Counted from the stretch's first letter, positions 1 through 7,697 are shown. The stretch is DNA of 13,262 nt from Methanomassiliicoccales archaeon (GCA_028679985.1 JAJRAH010000168.1:1-13262), one strand, 5' to 3'. Notes: generated by a model not told the origin, from the sequence alone. Numbers and translations are program-made.

Positions 1-30
1 AACATTGCGGATTTGAGACAATTCACCCAT
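1..30 (-). CDS. Possible 5' end of a gene leaving the left edge
   Basis: Reading the minus strand from an ATG at 30 gives MGELSQIRNV, open to the window edge. The same frame stays open upstream to about 144, with another ATG at 84. A GAGGAG-like ribosome-binding sequence lies at about 48-43, roughly 12-13 bases from the ATG, which is long. Two A/T-rich TATA-like elements on the minus strand, near 68 and 86, could drive it. Ten codons are too few to name a family, so the call rests on the promoter-like context and the open frame. It may equally be non-coding. Confidence 0.3.
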   Translation of the reverse strand, partial: MGELSQIRNV

Positions 31-290
31 CTGAACCCACACACTCCTCAGCGTCTGCAATGGGTATAATTGAAGAGGCAACATAAAAAGCTTTTCGATA
101 ACTTTCTCATTTCTTGAGAATCCAGATGCAGGGCGTGATAGACCCTATCTAGCTTTGCTGCTTTCGTCCGAGATCTAATCGGTTCGGGTTCTCGCGGATG
201 TATGACAAGAATCATTCAAGATACTAATCCGGTCGACTTTCAAACCTAGAAAAACTACTTGTATCTCTCATAAGCTATAACTCCGTTCAT

Positions 291-1445
291 ATGGGGCGCT
301 TGTCTCTCAGGAACATTGTCGGGATTTCCAAGAGGAGAGCTACCGAGGGAATGAAAATCGAGAACTCGCTCGTCGGCTCACTCCGTTCTCCTCTGGCTGC
401 CGAGAGACGAAGGATGGAGCGCAGGATTCTCCGCCACGGGGCACAGGATCCGTATGAGATGGTGGCAATTCTTCTAAAGTACTATAATCATCGTGACAGA
501 AGGGTGAAGGACAGCGTCAGATCCTGTCTCACGGAGATCGCGAAGTCGAAGGCTGGCGAGAGCGCTATCCTCAACAACATAGTGCACCCGAGTCGCGAGG
601 TCAGGAGGGCCGTTCTCTCGTTCCTGGGTGAGCATTTCGGCTTCCATGCCATAACCTATGCCTCGTTCTACGAGCAGACGATGCTCTTGATGGCAATGGC
701 AAGGAATAGGAACATACCGGTGGACGACATCGAAGCGCTGGCCGAACTGTCGAAGGACACCTTCCTGGATGGAGAGATCATGGAAGCGGTCAAGGACGTC
801 TCTGCCTGCCTGGATTTCGTGAAGCATCGCTACCGGAGCGCGGAGCAGCTTCGCAATTATGTCGTGGACATACTCAGGATGGCACCCGATCTTACGAGGA
901 TCGGCGTATTCGGAGGCGCGATAGAAGAGCCATTGAGAAAGGCTATTAGGGCCAGCAGATCGCGAACTTATGACGAGACGAGGGAGATTATCGAGGAGCG
1001 GATGAAGGAGTCTAGTGTCAGGAACGAACTGTTGCGCATCGGGAGGATAGTCAAGGACTCGATCAAGAAGAGGCCCGAAATGAAAGCCTCCGATCTGTCC
1101 GGGGTGGACGTTTGGGCTCTCTCAAGAATACACGAACTCATGGATTCCGTCACTTCGGCGACCCTGGCTGGGAGGAAGGATGAAGGAATAGAGCTCCTGC
1201 GCGCGTTCCTCGAGGATGAGTTCGTCGGGTTCTACGATGATAATTGTAGGGAAAGAGTCGCGGCCGGAGACCCATCGGCACTTTTCACAGTATATACGAT
1301 CAGTCTGGTGTGTTTGAAATTGTCCTCGGGTCTCATGCCCTCCTCTGCCGAGGAGATCTTCCAGAAATACTTCAGGGAGCTGGAAGATGAACTCAGCATT
1401 CATCTCGTTATGTGGCCTGAGATAGTAATGCGGATAATCGGCTAG
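291..1445 (+). CDS. Hypothetical all-helical protein, possibly HEAT-like, upstream of ftsZ
   Basis: I do not recognise this 384-residue protein. It is rich in charged, amphipathic helices throughout, with no signal peptide, no clear membrane segment and no catalytic motif. Residues about 30-130 contain repeated helix pairs with arginine-rich turns (for example HPSREVRRAVLSFLGEHFG near 98-116), the look of HEAT/armadillo-like repeats. That suggests a scaffold or binding protein rather than an enzyme. It ends 176 bases before the ftsZ start on the same strand, but ftsZ has its own promoter, so they are neighbours rather than a tight operon. The start is uncertain: ATG 291 has no ribosome-binding site, and ATG 351 (MKIENSLV) has a GAGGAG sequence 13 bases ahead. 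A link to division is only a guess from position. The length and clean codon structure make a real gene likely. Confidence 0.8.
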   Translation: MGRLSLRNIVGISKRRATEGMKIENSLVGSLRSPLAAERRRMERRILRHGAQDPYEMVAILLKYYNHRDRRVKDSVRSCLTEIAKSKAGESAILNNIVHPSREVRRAVLSFLGEHFGFHAITYASFYEQTMLLMAMARNRNIPVDDIEALAELSKDTFLDGEIMEAVKDVSACLDFVKHRYRSAEQLRNYVVDILRMAPDLTRIGVFGGAIEEPLRKAIRASRSRTYDETREIIEERMKESSVRNELLRIGRIVKDSIKKRPEMKASDLSGVDVWALSRIHELMDSVTSATLAGRKDEGIELLRAFLEDEFVGFYDDNCRERVAAGDPSALFTVYTISLVCLKLSSGLMPSSAEEIFQKYFRELEDELSIHLVMWPEIVMRIIG

Positions 1446-1575
1446 ATCACGCTTCGAGCAGCATCGCGGAGATCGCTCACTCCTGCCAAGAATCCTCGGC
1501 TACTATCGGAGTCTTATTCGCCCGAGAAGTCTACCTCTTTCAGATAGTGCGTTTTGACGTACTGGAGATACGGAA

Positions 1576-1586
1576 TATTTATAAGC
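1576..1586 (+). promoter_or_regulatory. TATA box of ftsZ
   Basis: The sequence ATTTATAAG is a textbook archaeal TATA element centred near 1581. Transcription would start about 26 bases on, near 1607. It lies inside the longest possible ORF, which begins at 1547, so the ATG at 1547 cannot be the translation start of this transcript. The start must be 1607 (leaderless) or 1622 (short leader). Confidence 0.75.
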
Positions 1587-1621
1587 CAGTTTTCACTTAC
1601 CTCCAAATGAGGGATGCACTC

Positions 1622-2791
1622 ATGGTGAATTCGTTAGTGAAACATGCGTTAGCTGTGTCTAAAGATGCTGAGCAGAAGGCAGCTCCGGAGATGGAGCAGG
1701 GATCCTCGGAAGTGGACGAGGAACTGAAGAAGATTGCTGCCCAGATGGATGTCTGCATTAAGATCATTGGATGCGGCGGAGGTGGATCGAACACGATCAA
1801 TCGCTGCGTCGATGCCGGGATCAGCGGTGCGCAGCTCTGTGCCATAAACACGGACGCGAAGCACTTGCTGACGATCAGGGCTCCGAGGAAGATCCTCATC
1901 GGGAGGACGACGACGAGGGGTCTTGGCGCCGGCGCGATACCGGAGGTCGGCGAGCAGGCAGCTCACGAGAACGACATCGAGATCAGGGCGTTCCTGCAGG
2001 GCTCAAACATAGTCTTCGTCACGGCAGGTATGGGCGGCGGGACCGGTACAGGTTCTGCGCACTATGTCGCGAGAATCGCTAAAGACATGATCCAAGCGCT
2101 GACGATCGGTGTTGTCACTCTTCCGTTCAAGGCCGAAGGCACGGTAAGGATGGAGAATGCGGTCGCTGGATTGGACAAGTTGAGAAGGATCTGCGACACC
2201 ACGATCGTAATTCCCAACGACAAACTCCTCGAGCTCGTTCCGAAGCTCCCGATAGATGCTGCGTTCAAGGTAGCCGACGAGGTCCTGATGCAGACCATGA
2301 AGGGTCTCACTGAGATCATAACGAAGCCCGGTCTCGTCAATCTGGACTACAGCGACATTCAGACCGTCATGAGGGAAGGCGGCATATCCTTTGTCGGCAT
2401 CGGCGAGGCCGACAAGGAAACGGACGACCGCGTCGATGTTGCTGTCAAAGAGGCATTGACCTCTCCCTTGCTGGGGGAGATCGATCTCAAGGACGCCAAA
2501 GGCGCGTTGATAAGAGTCGTCGGCGGGCCAGACATGACAGTCGGCGAAGCGCAGAAGGCTGCCGAGATCGTCACCAACAGCGTGAACGAGAGGGCCAGGA
2601 TAATATGGGGCTGCTCGATCGAACCGGAGCTCGAAGGAACAATCAAGGTGCTGCTAATAGTGACAGGCGCCCGCTCCAAGTATATGCTCGGAAAGGCGGA
2701 CAGCAACTACGACCGTCTAGGAAGCAACGTTGGATCGGCTGCGAGAGACTCCCGTTCGCGCTCGGACGACGGCATCGACTTCGTGCGCTGA
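1622..2791 (+). CDS. ftsZ: Cell division GTPase FtsZ
   Basis: FtsZ is the tubulin-like GTPase that polymerises into the cytokinetic ring at mid-cell. The 389-residue product has every hallmark: the glycine-rich nucleotide loop IIGCGGGGSNT (48-58), the tubulin signature GMGGGTGTGSA (136-146), and the T7 synergy loop NLDYSDI (240-246) with acidic residues D242 and D245 that complete the neighbouring subunit's GTPase site. A C-terminal polar linker ends in DDGIDFVR, like the conserved tail peptide that binds partners. I chose ATG 1622 because MVNSLVKHAL resembles the short N-terminal helix of archaeal FtsZ proteins and a GAGGG sequence lies 8 bases ahead. ATG 1607 (5 residues longer) is a good leaderless alternative, being 26 bases from the TATA box. 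No SepF or second FtsZ is in the window. The length fits the family. Confidence 0.97.
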   Translation: MVNSLVKHALAVSKDAEQKAAPEMEQGSSEVDEELKKIAAQMDVCIKIIGCGGGGSNTINRCVDAGISGAQLCAINTDAKHLLTIRAPRKILIGRTTTRGLGAGAIPEVGEQAAHENDIEIRAFLQGSNIVFVTAGMGGGTGTGSAHYVARIAKDMIQALTIGVVTLPFKAEGTVRMENAVAGLDKLRRICDTTIVIPNDKLLELVPKLPIDAAFKVADEVLMQTMKGLTEIITKPGLVNLDYSDIQTVMREGGISFVGIGEADKETDDRVDVAVKEALTSPLLGEIDLKDAKGALIRVVGGPDMTVGEAQKAAEIVTNSVNERARIIWGCSIEPELEGTIKVLLIVTGARSKYMLGKADSNYDRLGSNVGSAARDSRSRSDDGIDFVR

Positions 2792-2851
2792 CCTGGGGGC
2801 ATTCAGGGTTCGCGTCGGAAGTGATGAGTCAGGTAGTTGAATCTACCGATC

Positions 2852-4792
2852 TCAGAACTCAAACGCGGAGTCGCCGAAGCTGACAGCAGGGCATGGCTCG
2901 ATGCAGCGTCCACAGTGCTTGCACTTCGTGGTCAGCACTCGGATCCTGTCCTTCTGAAGCGTGAGTGCACCCTGGTCGCATCTTGCGACACAGACTCCGC
3001 ATCCGGCGCATTCCATGGCCTTGACCACGGCTTTGCGCACATCTTCCACCTTTCTCTTTATTTCTTCAGGATCTCGCCCTTTCGCGACGAGCACGCCTTC
3101 CTTGAAGACCCTGATATCGTTGACGAGGCACCACCCTTCATCCATGTTCAGCTCGACGTCTCCCACGATACCCAGGAGATTCGATACTCTGTCCAGGTCC
3201 AATTCCCTATCGAATGCCCCCTCGATACTGTAGCCGCGGACGCAGGGGGAGAATCCTTCTTGCAGGTGAAGCGCCAGTCCCTTGCCGCGCTCGATCGGGA
3301 CTTCCCCGCTAGCCTTTTCACTGACGGAGATTCCCTTGGCCAGTCCGATTCTTCCTATCTCTTCTTTGATCGATTCGGGGACAACCTTCCATCGCCATAG
3401 CGCCAAATCGATCCACATCTCAGAAAAGCCCCTCGAGGAGGCGTATTCCTCGAGATATCTCCTCCATCGAGAGTAGTTTCCACATTCCTTTTCAACGAGC
3501 TCCAGCTCGGCGAGATCAGATGCGGGGCATAGGTAGCAGCCTATTCTATCAAGACCCTTTTCGTACCATTCGTTGTAATCTTCTCCCTTCGAGAAAATGT
3601 AGAGCCAGATGTGCAAGGCAGTCCAATCTTGTATCGGCGAGGCACCAACCTGCCCCGGCGTCCATGGATTTCTCCAGACCCGCGGTTTCTCAGAGCGCTG
3701 TTCGGACTCGTACCGCCTCTGGCCGATGAACGACAGGACCCCGTCTGGAAAGCGATTCATTATCATCTTGACCGCGGGACCGAGCTTGTTCGTCTTGCAG
3801 CACCAGCGATAATCTCTTCCTGGCGGACCAAAGAAACCAAGGTTGCCGAAGAACGCGTCCTCGGGAGCCTTCTCAGCGATAAGCTCAAGATTGTACTTTC
3901 GAGCGACTTCCTCGACGTGCTGTACGGTCTCCGGGAACTCAAGTCCGGTATCCAAGAACAGGATCGGGAAATGTAATCCAGCCTCGATGCACAGAAGTAG
4001 AGACGCGAGACTGTCCTTCCCACCGGAGAACGAGACGACTGTCGGCAGACCGTGCTTTCTCGTCACGTTCCCGATGAAATCCTTCGCTTCTTCGACTCTT
4101 TGTCTCATTGTCTCCGAGTTCGCTTCGATGGCATCCGTCCACGAGCGGGATTCCGATGCCGATCGGTTCTGTTCCGGCGGTCCGGTCCATCGGGTCTTCA
4201 CCGCAAGTCCCTTCGGTGAATTGCGGATCTCCTCGGCCGACATCCTGGCCGCTCCCGTCGCTATGGCCTTCCTCTCGTTCGTCAGGAGGACGACCTCGTC
4301 CCCGACCCGCAGATTCTCGTCGATCTCAACCGCCCCGGGGGCCATCAGATTGAGCCCCTTATTGGCAATGGCATCCACGGCGCCATCGTCCACGACCACG
4401 AAACCCCTTGTGATCCTGTCCTGAATCGCCCTTGCACCGGACATTCTCAACAAGAACTTCCAGCCTCGTCCGATGTCATATCGGAGGGTTCCTGCCACCT
4501 TACCATCAACTATGACTTCGTCCATTCTGTCCAGTGCGGGGATCTTGTTCATCAGAACGATCTTCCCTTCTGGAAAGAGTACCGTTCCGCTCGATTCCCC
4601 GAATTGCCTATCCACGATATCCCTGAGCAGACGGAGGTTCCCCGCGAAAGCTGGCCTGACATCTCCCGGAGGAGTGAGATCGACTTGTTCAGTGCTGCCC
4701 CCACATCTGCCACACGTCTCGGCCTCTAGCACGGGCACGTTGCAGTTCCTGCACCAGCGCAGGTGAATCTTGCCGAGACGTACGATACCCAT
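2852..4792 (-). CDS. Zinc-ribbon/PUA/PP-loop (PAPS-reductase-like)/ferredoxin protein
   Basis: This 646-residue cytoplasmic protein joins four modules. Residues 14-30 hold a CxxC...CxxC zinc ribbon (C14, C17, C27, C30). Residues about 120-195 look like a PUA RNA-binding domain. Residues 250-470 are a PP-loop ATP-pyrophosphatase of the PAPS-reductase family with SGGKDS (256-261). The C-terminus carries two [4Fe-4S] ferredoxin motifs (C595/598/601/605 and C624/627/630/634). Within the PP-loop part, a CC pair (331-332) and CxxC (419-422) match the cluster-binding pattern of APS reductases. Start 4792 is chosen because a TATA box lies 28 bases upstream, inside the longer ORF that would start at 4888. 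Similar archaeal proteins are usually labelled putative PAPS reductases. The PUA domain and zinc ribbon suggest instead, as inference, a sulfur-transfer or redox reaction on RNA. The true substrate cannot be read from the sequence. Confidence 0.9.
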   Translation of the reverse strand: MGIVRLGKIHLRWCRNCNVPVLEAETCGRCGGSTEQVDLTPPGDVRPAFAGNLRLLRDIVDRQFGESSGTVLFPEGKIVLMNKIPALDRMDEVIVDGKVAGTLRYDIGRGWKFLLRMSGARAIQDRITRGFVVVDDGAVDAIANKGLNLMAPGAVEIDENLRVGDEVVLLTNERKAIATGAARMSAEEIRNSPKGLAVKTRWTGPPEQNRSASESRSWTDAIEANSETMRQRVEEAKDFIGNVTRKHGLPTVVSFSGGKDSLASLLLCIEAGLHFPILFLDTGLEFPETVQHVEEVARKYNLELIAEKAPEDAFFGNLGFFGPPGRDYRWCCKTNKLGPAVKMIMNRFPDGVLSFIGQRRYESEQRSEKPRVWRNPWTPGQVGASPIQDWTALHIWLYIFSKGEDYNEWYEKGLDRIGCYLCPASDLAELELVEKECGNYSRWRRYLEEYASSRGFSEMWIDLALWRWKVVPESIKEEIGRIGLAKGISVSEKASGEVPIERGKGLALHLQEGFSPCVRGYSIEGAFDRELDLDRVSNLLGIVGDVELNMDEGWCLVNDIRVFKEGVLVAKGRDPEEIKRKVEDVRKAVVKAMECAGCGVCVARCDQGALTLQKDRIRVLTTKCKHCGRCIEPCPAVSFGDSAFEF

Positions 4793-4814
4793 GCACCTGC
4801 GAGTGGGCAATTCC

Positions 4815-4824
4815 GTATTAAAAG
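4815..4824 (-). promoter_or_regulatory. TATA box of the PP-loop/ferredoxin gene
   Basis: On the minus strand this reads CTTTTAATAC, centred about 28 bases before ATG 4792. That spacing puts the transcript start at or beside the ATG, so a leaderless message is likely. An AGGTG sequence exists but ends one base from the ATG, too close to act as a ribosome-binding site. The box rules out the start at 4888. Confidence 0.65.
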
Positions 4825-4896
4825 TCTTCCTCGCGTGTCTCTCTCGTGGAAGAAGTTGCGTTCGTCGGGAAGCATGTCGATGTTGCATGCCCAGAA

Positions 4897-4906
4897 GTTA
4901 AATAAT
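4897..4906 (+). promoter_or_regulatory. TATA box of the aminotransferase gene
   Basis: GTTAAATAAT is an A/T-rich TATA element centred near 4902. The predicted transcript start near 4928 leaves a leader of only a few bases before ATG 4932. It lies too close to ATG 4911 for that codon to be used. Together with the minus-strand box at 4815-4824 it makes a divergent promoter region, with about 72 bases between the two boxes. Confidence 0.6.
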
Positions 4907-4931
4907 CAGAATGCTGTCTCATCCGGGTACT

Positions 4932-6116
4932 ATGAAAGCTACGAAGCGTTCGATGTCCATCAGTTACGCCATCCGTGAATTCTTAGTCCCGGCCAAGAGG
5001 CTGGAAAGCAGAGGAATCGAGGTCATCAAACTGAACATCGGTGACCCGAATAAGTTTGATTTCCAGACTCCCAGCCACGTGAGGGACGCCCTATGCAAGG
5101 CCGTCAACGAGTGCGACAATGGTTATGCTGAGTCGGAAGGGTACCTTGGATTGAGAGAGGCGATTGTCGAGAGAGAGGAGGAGAAGAACATGATAGACAT
5201 CGACGTCGGCGACGTCGTCATCACAAACGGTGTGACCGAGGCGATACAGATGCTTTTCGCGGCGGTGGTCGACGCTGGCGATGAGATTCTCGTCCCGGGG
5301 CCATGCTACCCAACATATCTTGAGTTCGCATCGTTCTTCGGAGGCGTTCCTGTTTCCTACAAGACCGACGAGGAGGGAGAATGGCAACCGGACATAGACG
5401 ACATCCGAAGGAAGATCACGCCGCGCACGAAGGCGCTGGTGATCATCAACCCGAACAACCCCACCGGAGCGGTTTATTCTGAGAAAGTATTGAAGGAAAT
5501 GGCCGATGTCGCCGGTGAGCACGAACTGCTGCTGATCTCTGACGAGATCTACGACCTGATGACTTTCGAGGGCGTTCATCACTCGCCTTCAACTCTCGCC
5601 CCTGACTTGCCGATGGTCATCTTGAACGGTTTCTCGAAGGTAGATCTACTGCCCGGATGGAGAATGGGGTACGGGGTTTTCAGGGACCCTACCGGTGACC
5701 TCAAGGAAGTGAAGGAGGGAGTGATCAGGCAGCTGAGATTAAGACTGTCTGCGAATTATCCATGTCAGGTTGCGATGAGCAAAGCTCTCAGGGAACCGCA
5801 GACGCATCATGAAGAAACGAGGAGGAAGCTCAGAGAAAGGGCTGAGTATGCCCACAAGAGGCTGAACTCCATCCCCGGCATCGTCGCGACAAAACCCAGG
5901 GGAGCCTTCTACATATTCCCCAGATACGATTCGAAGCGATGGAGGAGCGACAGGGAGTTCGTATTGGATGTGCTGGAAAACGCGCACGTCCTGCTCGTAC
6001 CCGGCTCGGGGTTCGGAGAGGAATACGGTAAGGGGCACTTCCGTTCGGTTTTCCTGCCGGACATCGGAATTCTAACCAGAGCATTCGATGCGCTCGAGGG
6101 CTTCATGAGCAAGTGA
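4932..6116 (+). CDS. PLP-dependent aminotransferase, alanine aminotransferase-like
   Basis: This 394-residue fold-type I aminotransferase should transfer an amino group between an amino acid and a 2-oxo acid, most likely alanine/pyruvate with glutamate/2-oxoglutarate. Visible landmarks are LNIGDPNKFDFQTP (34-47), which closely resembles archaeal alanine aminotransferases of the Pyrococcus AlaT type; NPNNPTG (173-179); SDEIYD (203-208), whose aspartate contacts the pyridine nitrogen; the PLP lysine K236 in NGFSK; GWRMGYG (242-248); and the carboxylate-binding arginine R371 in HFRSVFLP. Start 4932 is preferred over ATG 4911 because of the TATA spacing. The gene converges on the glutamate synthase operon with only 24 bases between the stops, so the two are not co-transcribed, but both handle glutamate. 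Aspartate or another amino acid remains possible, since specificity in this family is hard to read from sequence. Confidence 0.92.
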   Translation: MKATKRSMSISYAIREFLVPAKRLESRGIEVIKLNIGDPNKFDFQTPSHVRDALCKAVNECDNGYAESEGYLGLREAIVEREEEKNMIDIDVGDVVITNGVTEAIQMLFAAVVDAGDEILVPGPCYPTYLEFASFFGGVPVSYKTDEEGEWQPDIDDIRRKITPRTKALVIINPNNPTGAVYSEKVLKEMADVAGEHELLLISDEIYDLMTFEGVHHSPSTLAPDLPMVILNGFSKVDLLPGWRMGYGVFRDPTGDLKEVKEGVIRQLRLRLSANYPCQVAMSKALREPQTHHEETRRKLRERAEYAHKRLNSIPGIVATKPRGAFYIFPRYDSKRWRSDREFVLDVLENAHVLLVPGSGFGEEYGKGHFRSVFLPDIGILTRAFDALEGFMSK

Positions 6117-6140
6117 ATGCGCCTCAACCACGGCCATCGA

Positions 6141-7697
6141 TCACTTCTCGAACTTCTCCCAAGACTCGGGGAAAGTCCTTTCGAGGCCTGCGAGCTTCGC
6201 ACCCGTAATCGCCGCCGTGTTCAGATCGATCGCCCGCAAGTCGTCCATCGTTATCGTGCGAAGGTTATCATGACCTGAGAGCATTGCTAGTATCTTGAGT
6301 TCCTCTGCGCAGGCGCTCACAAAATTCGCCAGTCGCTGAGACGAGGATTCGACGTCGAGGCAAGTTCTGAACTTCGGATCTTGCGTCGCTAGACCGTAAT
6401 GGCATCCGCCTTTGTGGCATGACATGCAGGTCCTACAGCCGAGAGCTATCTCCGCGGCCGCACCGAAACCTATCGCATCGGCCCCGAGTGCGATCGCTTT
6501 GTATGCGTCGGCACCGTTTCTCATTCCTCCGAGGGCGATCAGCTTCACTCTGTCCTTGACCCCAAGATCTCTAAGGGCTCTCGCCGCCTGCCTTATGCAG
6601 GCTATCGTCGGAATGCCGACGTTCTGGGTGACGATCTCCGGGGATGCCCCGGTCCCTCCCGCCATTCCATCTATCGAAATGGCGTCGGCCCCCGCCTCCG
6701 CGGCGATGCAGGTGTCCTCGTATGGTCTAGCGGGACCGAGCTTGAACATTATCGGCTTCTCGTGATTCGTCACATCCCTCAGTATCTCGACCTGGGTTCC
6801 CAGATCCTCGGCGTTCTCTATGTCGTAGTGTCTGCAGGGAGAAAGTGCATCGGTGCCTACGGGAATGCCTCTCACTCTGGCGATGTCCGCAGTGACCTTC
6901 TTGCCGAGAAGGTGACCGCCCATGCCGGGCTTCGCTCCCTGTCCTATCTTGATCTCGATCGCGTCGGAGGCTACGAGATAGTCCAGAGACACTCCCCATC
7001 TCCCGGTTGACCATTGCACAGTAAGATACCCTCCCGGTTCCCACTTCTTCACGCCTTTCTTCATCGCCCGCGAGTTGTCGTACCCGTGAGTCATCATCGC
7101 CTCTCCGGGAAACATGCCCCCTTCGCCGGTGTTTGCCATCGTCCCGAGTCTTGCAGCCGCGACTGCATAAGCCATCTTGCCCTCCTTAGATATCGCACCG
7201 TACGACATGGCTGCAAGCACAAATGGGACGGCCAGACGAATCGGTTTGGAGCTGGTCTTCTCACCGATGATGACCTCCATGTCAAAAGGCTCGCGATACT
7301 TGTCCCTCGGAGGTCTGCCGGCGAGCTGTGAGGGCACGACTACAAGACCGTCGAAATGAGGGATGTTAGCCATCGTTCCGAAGCCTCTGAGTTCATACTC
7401 TCCAGTTTCGGCCTTCCTGTGAATCTCCTCAACGGTCTGAGTCGTCCATACGCCTCGTGAAATGTATTCAGGGGTGGTGGGCCTGACATAGATGCAACTG
7501 TTGGGACAGGCCTGCTCGATGCATATCTTGCAACCTACGCAGGCGAGCTCGTTCGCGACGTAGATTCTTCCTTGGGAGTCCCTCTCGAAGACCCCGTGTT
7601 CGCACGCGTCGACGCAGGCGCCGCATTTCCACGGCTGTTGCCAGCTGCGACAACGATCCCTCTCGATTGTTACCCAATAGTGTCCTATCATCGTCAT
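6141..7697 (-). CDS. gltB: Glutamate synthase FMN/[3Fe-4S] domain subunit with ferredoxin domain
   Basis: This 518-residue protein is the archaeal stand-alone version of the central/FMN part of glutamate synthase, where 2-iminoglutarate is reduced to glutamate. Residues 16-68 form an N-terminal iron-sulfur domain (C16, C25, C28, C32; C53, C56, C59, C64). The TIM-barrel follows, with the FMN-site motifs GQGAKPGMGG (252-261), GMAGGTGASP (344-353) and GGMRNGADAYKAIALGAD (390-407). A [3Fe-4S] motif CRTCMSCHKGGC (421-432) runs into HYGLATQDP, as in the family. The start has a strong AGGTGAT ribosome-binding site six bases ahead, and its ATGA overlaps the stop of the preceding GXGXG gene. The glutaminase (GATase) domain is absent from this protein and from the window. 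An N-methylglutamate-synthase-like (MgsC) role is the main alternative. Confidence 0.93.
   Translation of the reverse strand: MTMIGHYWVTIERDRCRSWQQPWKCGACVDACEHGVFERDSQGRIYVANELACVGCKICIEQACPNSCIYVRPTTPEYISRGVWTTQTVEEIHRKAETGEYELRGFGTMANIPHFDGLVVVPSQLAGRPPRDKYREPFDMEVIIGEKTSSKPIRLAVPFVLAAMSYGAISKEGKMAYAVAAARLGTMANTGEGGMFPGEAMMTHGYDNSRAMKKGVKKWEPGGYLTVQWSTGRWGVSLDYLVASDAIEIKIGQGAKPGMGGHLLGKKVTADIARVRGIPVGTDALSPCRHYDIENAEDLGTQVEILRDVTNHEKPIMFKLGPARPYEDTCIAAEAGADAISIDGMAGGTGASPEIVTQNVGIPTIACIRQAARALRDLGVKDRVKLIALGGMRNGADAYKAIALGADAIGFGAAAEIALGCRTCMSCHKGGCHYGLATQDPKFRTCLDVESSSQRLANFVSACAEELKILAMLSGHDNLRTITMDDLRAIDLNTAAITGAKLAGLERTFPESWEKFEK

Noticed and set aside
104..120. Inverted repeat TTCTCA/TGAGAA and the AAAAGCTTTT palindrome at 86-95
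   Set aside because: Short and A/T-rich; such repeats arise easily by chance in promoter DNA, and there is no second copy in the window.
150..240. Possible tRNA, from a GGTTCGGGTTC stretch resembling a T-arm
   Set aside because: The flanking bases do not form a T-stem, and no acceptor or anticodon stem can be drawn.
2832..2847. Hairpin GGTAG/CTACC between the convergent ftsZ and PP-loop genes, considered as a terminator
   Set aside because: A five-base stem with no T-run on either side is too weak to call.
2837..4424. Several plus-strand frames of 64-193 codons opposite the PP-loop gene (for example 2837-3400 and 3843-4424)
   Set aside because: They lie wholly inside the minus-strand gene with its clear motifs, have compositionally odd products and no family resemblance, and have no promoter or ribosome-binding context.
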